From: DATGEO01 sp035310015
GTDB taxonomy: Bacteria; Chloroflexota; Dormibacteria; Dormibacterales; Dormibacteraceae
Assembly: GCA_035310015.1 (NCBI GenBank)
Contig: DATGEO010000035.1
Location: 1 to 5,150 of the forward strand
DNA length: 5,150 bases
Direction: 5' to 3'
How positions within the stretch are numbered: the first letter of the stretch is position 1; each line of letters starts with the position of its first letter. The position numbers and the translations under genes were made by a program. The notes under the pieces were generated by a model. It did no database searches, was not told the DNA's origin, and saw only the letters and a list, made by a program, of their open reading frames with translations. Below are positions 1-5,150 of the stretch, in pieces.

Positions 1-1
1 C

Positions 2-118
2 GGGATGGGCCTGTACCTGTCGCGCGAGCTGGCCCGGCGCCAGGGCGGCGACGTGCTCCTGGTGCGCTCCGGACCCGACGGTTCGGAGTTCGCGGTGACG
101 GTGCCCTTGAACGACTAG
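2..118 (+). CDS. Sensor histidine kinase, C-terminal end (partial)
   Basis: Only the last 38 codons are present, ending in TAG at 116-118; the 5' part lies outside the window. The residues begin GMGLYLSRELARRQGGD, the G2 box and following helix of the HATPase_c (GHKL) ATP-binding domain, where a glycine loop closes over ATP. A short strand-turn-strand follows (roughly LLVRSGPDGSEFAVTVPL), the usual last beta hairpin of histidine kinases. In this family the kinase autophosphorylates a histidine and passes the phosphate to a response regulator. The sensor domain and partner cannot be seen, so the signal is unknown. No response regulator follows directly; if there is one, it is upstream. Some anti-sigma or hybrid kinases share this fold, but the 'GxGLxLxRxLxxxxGG' form is typical of two-component kinases. 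Confidence 0.85.
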   Translation, partial: GMGLYLSRELARRQGGDVLLVRSGPDGSEFAVTVPLND

Positions 119-201
119 CCAGGCGAGTAGCGCCGCGGCACCCCCGTAACGCGCGAAGCCTGCGCGTTCCCTTGTAACGAGTGGAATCATCGGGCTCGGG
201 C

Positions 202-208
202 AGGGAGG
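202..208 (+). promoter_or_regulatory. Shine-Dalgarno for the small membrane protein
   Basis: AGGGAGG lies 7 nt before the ATG at 216 and matches the anti-Shine-Dalgarno well. It fixes the start of the downstream gene. The 97-bp gap from the kinase stop contains no convincing promoter or terminator, so cotranscription with the kinase is possible. Confidence 0.7.
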
Positions 209-215
209 TGTCTCG

Positions 216-566
216 ATGAGCAGAAACGTCACGACGCGCTGGTACATCGGCGCCTGGATCGCCGCCTTGATCTCGGCGATCGCCTTCTTCATGACGGCGC
301 ACGTGCAGACCAGCCCGACCAGCGTGGCCGCGTTCGGCACGACCCCGGTCTCGGCGGCGGCGTGGTCCGTCTACGGGATCTGCAGCCTGGTGATGCTGAT
401 CATGTGGATCGGCGCGCTGGTCCGCCTGGGCCAGCTGCACCGCTGGGGCTGGTTCGTGGCCATGCTCGTGCTGCAGCTGATCGGCCTCGGGATCGTGCCG
501 ATGGTGGCGTACGCGGTCGCAGGCTCGGAGGACACGATGACGGTGACCAGGCCGTCCGTGACCTAG
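216..566 (+). CDS. Small integral membrane protein, three predicted helices, function unknown
   Basis: A 116-residue protein starting at ATG 216, supported by a good Shine-Dalgarno. Three hydrophobic segments are visible: about residues 8-27, 48-69 and 77-101. The loop between the first two is polar and rich in Thr, Ser and Pro (about 28-47). A short basic/aromatic turn (RLGQLHRWGW, about 70-79) precedes the third helix, and a polar tail of about 14 residues ends the protein. The Trp-rich turn followed by a long helix ending in 'YAVAG' recalls the membrane half of PLDc_N-type small proteins, but the match is too loose to name the family. It follows the kinase on the same strand, so a link to that signalling system is possible but unproven. 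Its stop codon is 10 bp from the stop of the opposing MOSC gene. I do not recognise a function. Confidence 0.75.
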   Translation: MSRNVTTRWYIGAWIAALISAIAFFMTAHVQTSPTSVAAFGTTPVSAAAWSVYGICSLVMLIMWIGALVRLGQLHRWGWFVAMLVLQLIGLGIVPMVAYAVAGSEDTMTVTRPSVT

Positions 567-580
567 CCGGAGAAAGCTAG
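563..580. other. Inverted repeat spanning both convergent stop codons
   Basis: CTAGC (563-567) and GCTAG (576-580) form a 5-bp stem with an 8-nt loop. The TAG stop of the membrane protein lies in one arm and the TAG stop of the MOSC gene in the other. The stem is short and no T-run follows on either strand, so it is at best a weak shared terminator and may be chance. Confidence 0.2.
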
Positions 581-1059
581 ACCGCCCGGGTCGTCGCCTC
601 CTCCGCGACCGGCTCGACGGAGTCGCCGGTGCGGATCACGCCGCTGTTCACCAGCATCGCGCGCAGCCCCGCTTTGTGGGTGAGCGGCTTGATGATCGGC
701 TTGCCGACCATGCTCTGCAGGTGCTCGCAGGGTTCGCAGAGCTTGACGCCGGTCATCACCACGTCGCCAACGCGGAACGTCTTGCCCACGAGATCGTTCA
801 GGCGCACGCCGCGCGTGGTGATGTTGCGCCGCGTCCCGCCCGGGCCGAGCTCGATGCCGTGGTCGCGCGCGAGCATCTCCAGCGATTCGGCCTCGACGAG
901 GGTCACCTCGCGGCCGGCGTCCTGGTCGCTCCAGGTGCCCGTGTGGTTGGCGTTCCGGTCGCCGATCAGGCCGACCCCTTTGACGGCCTCGACCTCGCTC
1001 ACCGCCTGCACCGGCGCGCTTTCGTAGGGAGCGATGTGGATGTGTTCGACGTGTGCCAT
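577..1059 (-). CDS. Single-domain MOSC protein (molybdenum cofactor-associated)
   Basis: A 160-residue protein, the usual size for stand-alone MOSC proteins. Visible family features are the early glycine motif VKGVGLIGDR (about 26-35), the RRNITTRGVRLNDLVG stretch (about 77-92) leading into FRVGDV, the cysteine motif LCEPCEHL (about 107-114), and a C-terminal GLRAMLVNSGVIRTGD (about 130-145). C111 of 'EPC' probably corresponds to the conserved MOSC cysteine, which in mARC-type proteins ligates molybdenum; C108 is an extra cysteine close by. In this family the domain binds Moco or carries sulfur, and relatives such as YiiM and YcbX reduce N-hydroxylated compounds. The exact substrate here is unknown. 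I chose ATG 1059 because the fold begins right after it. It lacks a strong ribosome site, and a TTG three codons upstream (1066-1068) with a weak AGG (1074-1076) is an alternative start. The gene follows a sulfite oxidase-family gene and a thioesterase on the same strand. Confidence 0.85.
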   Translation of the reverse strand: MAHVEHIHIAPYESAPVQAVSEVEAVKGVGLIGDRNANHTGTWSDQDAGREVTLVEAESLEMLARDHGIELGPGGTRRNITTRGVRLNDLVGKTFRVGDVVMTGVKLCEPCEHLQSMVGKPIIKPLTHKAGLRAMLVNSGVIRTGDSVEPVAEEATTRAV

Positions 1060-1081
1060 CGCCGGCAATTGTGCCTGACGC

Positions 1082-1097
1082 CCGCTTTTGTGCGCAA
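1082..1097. repeat. 16-bp direct repeat, copy near the MOSC gene
   Basis: CCGCTTTTGTGCGCAA on the plus strand, differing at one base from the second copy 41 bp away. Its right half is a near-palindrome, TTGTGCGCAA. It sits 23 bp upstream of the MOSC ATG, where an operator could act. A further partial match, TTGTGC at 1069-1074, lies 19 bp away on the gene side. Confidence 0.6.
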
Positions 1098-1104
1098 TCG
1101 CGTG

Positions 1105-1130
1105 AAAAGGGCGCTCGGAGTGCCGCTTTT
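1105..1130. terminator. Possible bidirectional intrinsic terminator after the thioesterase
   Basis: AAAAG-GGCGC (1105-1114), a TCGGA loop, then GTGCC-G-CTTTT (1120-1130) can form a stem of about ten pairs with one G-T wobble and one bulged G. A-rich and T-rich ends give it a terminator shape on both strands. It begins 32 nt after the thioesterase stop, the right place to end the sulfite oxidase-thioesterase transcript. Only four T residues are present and one arm overlaps the downstream 16-bp repeat, so the hairpin may be a by-product of the repeats. Confidence 0.35.
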
Positions 1131-1138
1131 GTGCACAA
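1123..1138. repeat. 16-bp direct repeat, second copy
   Basis: CCGCTTTTGTGCACAA on the plus strand, 15 of 16 bases identical to the copy at 1082-1097. It contains the perfect 10-bp palindrome TTGTGCACAA. Start-to-start spacing to the other copy is 41 bp, about four helical turns, which would put both on the same DNA face. Confidence 0.6.
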
Positions 1139-1162
1139 CGGCGGTCAGCCGGGCCATGACGC

Positions 1163-1942
1163 TCAGCCGCGGTTCTCGACGAGAAGGCTCTGCACGCTCC
1201 GGCCGACGCGGCCGCGGCGGTCGTACAGGGCGCCCTCGGCCACGCCGGCGCCGTGCGGTTCGAGCCACGTGGTCGCATCGACGAGCACCCAGTCGTCGAC
1301 CGGCAGCCGGTGGATGTAGATCGTGAGGTCCGGGTTTACAAACGTCATGCGCCGCGGGTCGACGACGAAGCTGATGCCGTTGGGGAAGTCGGCCGCCGCA
1401 CAGATGCGAAGCAGGCCGCTCGGCTCCTCGCCCTCGACGAGCGGCAGTTTCATCCTGAACCACGCCCAACCCGGGGATTTCTCGACCGATACCTCCCGAC
1501 CGGACCGCGCCTCGACACCGAGAAGGTGGTACACGCCGCCGGTGCGCCAGCTGCCGGACCATTGCTCGAGCCCTTCGGGCAGCGCCCGCGGCAGCTTCTC
1601 CTCGCGAGCGGGAACGCCGACGTCGGCGATGCGAATCCGCTCGGCGGTCGCGCGCGCGACCTCCTGCTCACCACTCCACAGCGACGCCTCGACGAGCTGG
1701 ACGCGGCGACCTGGCCGCACCATTCGGGCTCGCACCGCCAGCGGAGCTCGGCCGACGGCCCGGAGCAGCTCGACGGTCAGCCGCGCGACGAACATCGGCT
1801 GCTCCGACGGAAAGCGCTCGATCTCGCGGGCCATGAGCATGGTCGGCGGGCCGCCGTGCAGCGCCTGGTCCGACCATGGGCCCAGCGACGCCTCGGTCGG
1901 GACGTAGAGGTCTCCGTCCCGGTCGAAGATCGCGGTCGCCAA
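1163..1942 (-). CDS. TesB-like acyl-CoA thioesterase (double hotdog)
   Basis: A 259-residue protein of the thioesterase-like superfamily, expected to hydrolyse acyl-CoA thioesters to free acid and CoA in the cytoplasm. The N-terminal hotdog carries GPWSDQALHGGPP (about 21-33), typical of the actinobacterial branch; the second runs from about 155 to the end. Residues D205 (NPDLT), T224 (VDATT) and Q251 (SVQSLLV) fall where E. coli TesB has its catalytic Asp-Thr-Gln set, judged by eye. ADFPNGIS (about 184-191) is another family block. The length is normal for the branch, somewhat shorter than TesB. The start is TTG 1942: no ATG, GTG or TTG lies between it and an in-frame TAG five codons upstream, and the family's N-terminus starts just here. 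That TAG is the stop of the sulfite oxidase gene. No Shine-Dalgarno is visible, so translation probably depends on ribosomes finishing the upstream gene. Substrate chain length cannot be told. Confidence 0.88.
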   Translation of the reverse strand: MATAIFDRDGDLYVPTEASLGPWSDQALHGGPPTMLMAREIERFPSEQPMFVARLTVELLRAVGRAPLAVRARMVRPGRRVQLVEASLWSGEQEVARATAERIRIADVGVPAREEKLPRALPEGLEQWSGSWRTGGVYHLLGVEARSGREVSVEKSPGWAWFRMKLPLVEGEEPSGLLRICAAADFPNGISFVVDPRRMTFVNPDLTIYIHRLPVDDWVLVDATTWLEPHGAGVAEGALYDRRGRVGRSVQSLLVENRG

Positions 1943-1957
1943 AAGCCGGCCGGGCCG

Positions 1958-3088
1958 CTAGATCGAGTCGGCCGGCGGCTGGACGTCGCCGGCCGCGCCG
2001 GCGATCACGCGCACCCGCTGGATCGCGTTGTTCTGCACGCCCTCCAGGTTCCAGCTCTGCTCCTCGGGCTGCACATTGCCGGCGGAGTCGGTCGCCCGGA
2101 CGCACAGCTCGTGAGCTCCTGGAGACGCTTTCCACTGGTACGTCCAGCCGCGCCACGCAAATGCCGAAACCGGCGGCTCGAGCGACGCGTCCGCCCACGT
2201 CCCGCCTCCGTCCGCGCTGAGCTCGACGCGCGTGATCATTCCCCGGCCCGACCACGCGCGCCCGTCGATCACGTGCGTCCCCGGAGTCACGAAGCGCGTG
2301 CGCGACATGAAGTCGGGCACGCCGGGCGGGACCATCAGCGCGCGCGGCAGCATTCGGGTCACCGGCTCGCCGGCGTCCTGGTCCGAGGTTCGGAAGTGAT
2401 AGGCGCGCGCCTGCTGGTAGCCCGCGAACGGCCGGTCGGTGACCGTGATCGAGCGCAGCCACTTCACGTGCGTCATGCCGTACCAGCCGGGGACGATGAG
2501 GCGCACGGGAAAGCCATGCTGCGGCGGCAGCGGCTGGCCGTTGATGGCGTAGACGAGCAGGACCTCCTCGCGCCGCGCCTCGTCCAGCGGAAGGCTGCGC
2601 TCGTAGAGCTGCTCCACGCCGCCCTGCACGCCCCGATCGAGGCCGGTGAACACGACATGCCGCGCGCCTTCCTGCAGGCCGGCTTCGTCGAGGATCGGGC
2701 CAAGCGACGTACCCGTCCACTCGGCCGTGCCGACCGCCTCTGCGAGCCAGGGCTGGCTGAGCGGCCGCGGCGACAATCGCGCGCGCCCGTTGCCGGCGCA
2801 CTCGAGGGTAACCGCGAGACTCGTGGCCGGTCGGGACCTGACCTCGTCGAGGGTCAGCCGCAGCGGGCGGCGCACGAGCCCGCCGACCGTGAGCTCCCAC
2901 GTGGACGGGTCGACGAATGGGATGTCGAAGTGAATCAGGAGGTAGTGAAGGCCGAGGGGCGTGATCGGGTAGCGCAGCGCCTCGAGCGGCATCGAATGAT
3001 TGCGGGCCGCCAGCTGCAGCTCGTCCGGCGTGATCTCGGCGCCGGGAATGAGCGTGCCCGCCGGGAGCGACTCGATTGTCTTGGCCAA
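1958..3088 (-). CDS. Sulfite oxidase-family molybdopterin enzyme, no signal peptide
   Basis: A 376-residue protein with the two-domain core of the sulfite oxidase family. The oxidoreductase molybdopterin domain covers about 40-220 and includes HYLLIHFDIP (about 48-57) and LECAGNGR (about 96-103), where C97 should ligate molybdenum. YAINGQPLPPQHGFPVRL and GWYGMTHVKWL follow (about 180-211). The Mo-co dimerisation domain covers about 240-365, with VELSADGGGTW and WNLEGVQNNAIQRVRV. Family members oxidise sulfite to sulfate or carry out related oxo-transfers; the true substrate is not shown. There is no cytochrome b5 domain, Tat signal or membrane anchor, so the protein is probably cytoplasmic and its electron acceptor is unknown. 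The start is TTG 3088: AGGAGG on the minus strand (3098-3103) lies 9 nt upstream, and the only nearby GTG runs into a stop. It leads a minus-strand unit with the thioesterase 15 bp downstream. Plant-type sulfite oxidases likewise lack haem. Confidence 0.92.
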   Translation of the reverse strand: MAKTIESLPAGTLIPGAEITPDELQLAARNHSMPLEALRYPITPLGLHYLLIHFDIPFVDPSTWELTVGGLVRRPLRLTLDEVRSRPATSLAVTLECAGNGRARLSPRPLSQPWLAEAVGTAEWTGTSLGPILDEAGLQEGARHVVFTGLDRGVQGGVEQLYERSLPLDEARREEVLLVYAINGQPLPPQHGFPVRLIVPGWYGMTHVKWLRSITVTDRPFAGYQQARAYHFRTSDQDAGEPVTRMLPRALMVPPGVPDFMSRTRFVTPGTHVIDGRAWSGRGMITRVELSADGGGTWADASLEPPVSAFAWRGWTYQWKASPGAHELCVRATDSAGNVQPEEQSWNLEGVQNNAIQRVRVIAGAAGDVQPPADSI

Positions 3089-3097
3089 GCTATCCCA

Positions 3098-3103
3098 CCT
3101 CCT
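3098..3103 (-). promoter_or_regulatory. Strong Shine-Dalgarno for the sulfite oxidase gene, deciding a TTG start
   Basis: The minus strand reads AGGAGG followed by TGGGATAGC and then TTG. The 9-nt spacing is good and the TAG in the spacer rules out a GTG start overlapping the site. This makes TTG 3088 the start rather than a later in-frame codon. Confidence 0.8.
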
Positions 3104-3115
3104 GCTGGATTAGAC

Positions 3116-3121
3116 AACATA
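3116..3121 (-). promoter_or_regulatory. Weak candidate -10 element for the sulfite oxidase operon
   Basis: The minus strand reads TATGTT, fitting the loose TANNNT form of many high-GC bacterial -10 boxes, just upstream of the Shine-Dalgarno. No -35 lies at the usual distance (GGTTAA at 3136-3141 is only 14 bp away). This is a guess from position and AT content in an otherwise GC-rich stretch. Confidence 0.2.
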
Positions 3122-3180
3122 TCCGCCCACGCCGCTTAACCGGCGGATGCAAGCGTTGGTGGGCGCCCGAACGCCGTGCT

Positions 3181-3209
3181 TTGCAGCCTCGCCGGAAGGT
3201 GATAAGAAT
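3181..3209 (+). promoter_or_regulatory. Candidate promoter for the exported hydrolase
   Basis: TTGCAG (3181-3186) and AAGAAT (3204-3209) are 17 bp apart and could act as -35 and -10 boxes for the gene starting at 3265. The second box is a poor consensus match. The same bases can also be read as a weak ribosome site (GGAAGG, 3194-3199) before an in-frame ATG at 3208, so the two readings compete. Confidence 0.3.
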
Positions 3210-3253
3210 GGCGAGCGGGAAGCTCGGCACTTCGTCGTTTATGGCTGTGGACG

Positions 3254-3259
3254 AGGAGG
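3254..3259 (+). promoter_or_regulatory. Shine-Dalgarno deciding the start of the exported hydrolase
   Basis: AGGAGG lies 5 nt before ATG 3265. In-frame ATG codons also occur at 3208 and 3241, but this site plus the compact signal peptide beginning at 3265 make 3265 the better start. Confidence 0.7.
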
Positions 3260-3264
3260 TTGTG

Positions 3265-5150
3265 ATGAGTGCGTTCAGTCGCAGACTGGTCAACGTTGCC
3301 GCCGCGGTGCCGCTCGTGGCGGCCGCTTTCGGCGGCTTTTCAAGCGGCGCCGGTGCTGCGCCATCAAGCGCCCCGGCCGCCGGCACATGTCAGCTGAATT
3401 CCGCCAAGGGCCAGATCCAGCACGTCTTCTACATCCAGTTCGACAACACTCACTTCACACGCGACAACCCGAACGTTCCGTCCGATCTCGAGCAGATGCC
3501 GACGCTGCTCAACTTCATCGAGAGCAACGGCGTGCTGCTGACCAACCACCACACGCCGCTGATCTCGCACACGGCGACCGACATCCTCACGTCGTTTACG
3601 GGCGTGTACGGCGACCGCATGGGAGTGCCCGTCGCCAACAGCTTCAGGTACTTCAACCCCGACGGCACCTCGAACCCCGGCGTGTCGTTCGCCTACTGGA
3701 CCGATCCGATCTTCGACCCGACGACCTCGACGCCGACCGACACCAAGTTCAACATGCTCACGGCGGACGGCCACAACGCGCCCGCGCCGTGGGTGCCCTT
3801 CACCCGCGCGGGCTGCAACGTCGGCCAGGTCGCGACGGCCAACACCGTGCTCGAGAACATCGCCACCGACATCCCGACCGTCTTCGGCTCCGGCTCGCCC
3901 CAGGCGGCCGAGGTCGCGGCGAACCCGGGCCAGGCCTTCGCCGACTTCGTCGGCATCGGCGTGCACTGCGCGTTCGGCAGCGCCCTTTGCGCGTCCGCCA
4001 ACGGCGGCGAGCCCGACCGGCTGCCCGACGAACCAGGTGGCTATGCCGGTTACATGGGTCTCTTCGGCCACAAGTACGTGGCACCGCAGATCAGCCCCAG
4101 CGGGCCGATGACCGACCTGGACGGCAACGTCATCCAGGACGCGTCGGGCCACGTCGGCTTCCCGGGATTCGACGGCATGGCGGCAAAGGTTTCGCTGTCC
4201 TACGTCGCCGCGATGCAGGAGCACGGCATCCCGATCACGTACGCCTACATCTCCGACGCGCACGACGCCCACCCGAAGGGCCCGGCGTACGGCCCAGGGC
4301 AGGCGGGCTACGTGGCGGCGCTGAAGGCCTACGACAACGCCTTCGGCGAATTCTTCCAGCGCCTCGCCGGCGACGGCATCAACAAGAGCAACTCGCTCTT
4401 CGTCTTCACCGCGGACGAGGGCGACCACTTCGCGGGCGGCCCCGCGAGCCCCGCGGGCTGCGACGGCGTGACCATTCCCTGCACCTACTCCAAGATCGGC
4501 GAGGTCAACGCCAACCTGGCTGGCCTTTTGGCCACCGAGCAGAACGTCACGACTCCCTTCAAGGTCCACTCCGACTCCGCGCCGACCGTGTACATCAAAG
4601 GCAACCCCACGCCTGACGCCGCGACGACCCGGACCTTCGAGCGCGCGGTCAGCCGGCTCACGGCGGTGAGCCCGATCACCGGCAACACCGACACCATCAC
4701 CCAGTTCCTGGCCGACCCCGTGGAGGAGAAGGCGCTGCACATGATCACGGCCGACCCCGCGCGCACGCCGACGTTCACGCTGTTCGCCAACCCGGACTAT
4801 TTCCTTTTCGCGGGCGCGCCCAACTGCAGCTCGCCGTGCGTCACCGAGCAGCCCGGGTTCGCCTGGAACCACGGCGACGTGCAGCCCGAGATCACGACCA
4901 CCTGGCTCGGCATGGTCGGGCCGGGCGTGGCCAACCTCGGGATCGACAGCACGACCTGGTCGGACCACACCGACATCCGGCCCACGCTCATGGTGCTGCT
5001 GGGCCTCGAGGACGACTACGGCCACGACGGGCGCGCGCTGACCGAGGACCTGACCGGTTGGGCGAGGCCGGACGCCACGTCCATGTCCGGCGGCTACGTC
5101 AAGGTGGCGCGGATGTACAAGCAGATCGACGCCTCGGTCGGACAGTTCGG
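3265..5150 (+). CDS. Exported alkaline phosphatase-superfamily hydrolase (partial, 3' end missing)
   Basis: The reading frame is open from ATG 3265 to the window edge, 628 codons with no stop. Residues 1-33 form a signal peptide: MSAFSRRLVNV, a hydrophobic stretch to about 25, then an AxA-type site near GAGAA. The SRRLV run could be a Tat signal. The mature part resembles metal-dependent phosphatases, phosphodiesterases and sulfatases. FDNTHF supplies a likely metal ligand, D60. In SHTATDILTSFTGVYGDRMG, T103 aligns by eye with the nucleophile threonine of nucleotide pyrophosphatases, followed by the family's TGxY block. D331 and H336 (SDAHDAHP) resemble the D-x(n)-H pair, followed by a YxxALKAYDNAF helix. 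FTADEGDHF (381-389) and SDHTD (H568) supply the remaining ligands, and GHDGRAL (about 586-592) is a common C-terminal motif. Several Cys pairs in the mature part may form disulfides. The protein probably acts outside the membrane on a phosphate, phosphodiester or sulfate ester; the substrate is unknown. It is divergent from the sulfite oxidase operon. All bases from 3364 on also stay open in other frames, which are shadows. Confidence 0.85.
   Translation, partial: MSAFSRRLVNVAAAVPLVAAAFGGFSSGAGAAPSSAPAAGTCQLNSAKGQIQHVFYIQFDNTHFTRDNPNVPSDLEQMPTLLNFIESNGVLLTNHHTPLISHTATDILTSFTGVYGDRMGVPVANSFRYFNPDGTSNPGVSFAYWTDPIFDPTTSTPTDTKFNMLTADGHNAPAPWVPFTRAGCNVGQVATANTVLENIATDIPTVFGSGSPQAAEVAANPGQAFADFVGIGVHCAFGSALCASANGGEPDRLPDEPGGYAGYMGLFGHKYVAPQISPSGPMTDLDGNVIQDASGHVGFPGFDGMAAKVSLSYVAAMQEHGIPITYAYISDAHDAHPKGPAYGPGQAGYVAALKAYDNAFGEFFQRLAGDGINKSNSLFVFTADEGDHFAGGPASPAGCDGVTIPCTYSKIGEVNANLAGLLATEQNVTTPFKVHSDSAPTVYIKGNPTPDAATTRTFERAVSRLTAVSPITGNTDTITQFLADPVEEKALHMITADPARTPTFTLFANPDYFLFAGAPNCSSPCVTEQPGFAWNHGDVQPEITTTWLGMVGPGVANLGIDSTTWSDHTDIRPTLMVLLGLEDDYGHDGRALTEDLTGWARPDATSMSGGYVKVARMYKQIDASVGQF

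Noticed and set aside
122..134. GGCG/CGCC hairpin just after the kinase stop
   Set aside because: Four pairs and no T-run; not enough for a terminator.
141..179. Two CCCnnGTAACG copies (141-151, 169-179) and a minus-strand GGAAC/CGTT pair resembling an ECF sigma promoter
   Set aside because: The spacing (14 bp between GGAAC and CGTT) is short, the direction points back into the kinase gene, and two short motifs in this composition are weak evidence.
1060..1278. N-terminal extension of the MOSC frame up to 1278
   Set aside because: The added 73 residues have no domain character, overlap the end of the thioesterase gene and run through the repeats. The MOSC fold starts at 1059.
1253..3139. 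A 628-codon open frame on the plus strand, antisense to the thioesterase and sulfite oxidase genes
   Set aside because: Its composition is Arg/Ala/Pro/His-rich with no recognisable domain, while the opposite strand encodes two clear family members. Long antisense frames are usual at this GC content.
3364..5025. A 553-codon open frame on the minus strand and a 489-codon plus-strand frame (3147-4616) across the exported hydrolase
   Set aside because: Both are low-complexity shadows rich in Arg, Gly and Val or His. The frame from 3265 carries a signal peptide and the superfamily's metal-site motifs.
1..5150. Mobile element, CRISPR array, toxin-antitoxin or defence system
   Set aside because: No transposase, integrase, array-like repeats or small paired genes appear on either strand. 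Codon use looks even across the genes.

Overview
The window is very GC-rich, with G or C at most third codon positions. Two genes start with TTG. It holds compact, ordinary-looking chromosomal genes of a high-GC bacterium. The gene types and codon use suit a soil Actinomycetota (for example a Thermoleophilia-like lineage) or a GC-rich Chloroflexota/Dormibacterota-like organism. Nothing in the sequence decides between these. I see no insertion sequence, phage gene, CRISPR array, rRNA or tRNA.

Layout: (1) 2-118, plus strand, the last 38 codons of a sensor histidine kinase (ATP-binding G2 box). (2) 216-566, plus, a small three-helix membrane protein. (3) 577-1059, minus, a single-domain MOSC protein that meets gene 2 tail to tail, 10 bp apart. 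(4) 1060-1162, a 103-bp gap with two nearly identical 16-bp repeats and a hairpin between them. (5) 1163-1942, minus, a TesB-like double-hotdog acyl-CoA thioesterase. (6) 1958-3088, minus, a molybdopterin-dependent sulfite oxidase-family enzyme without signal peptide. (7) 3089-3264, a divergent intergenic region with a strong Shine-Dalgarno for each flanking gene. (8) 3265 to beyond 5150, plus, an exported alkaline-phosphatase-superfamily hydrolase, cut by the window edge.

The minus-strand genes read sulfite oxidase, thioesterase, MOSC. The first two are almost certainly one transcription unit (15 bp apart). The MOSC gene may share it or have its own control through the repeats. Both the sulfite oxidase and MOSC families are linked to molybdenum cofactor, so the block may be a small molybdoenzyme locus. 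The thioesterase has no obvious role in that and may be a passenger. The exported phosphatase is transcribed away from this block and is probably independent.

I found no clearly new system. The points most worth a second look are the paired repeats before the MOSC gene, the same-frame stop/TTG junction between sulfite oxidase and thioesterase, and the divergent active-site layout of the exported hydrolase.
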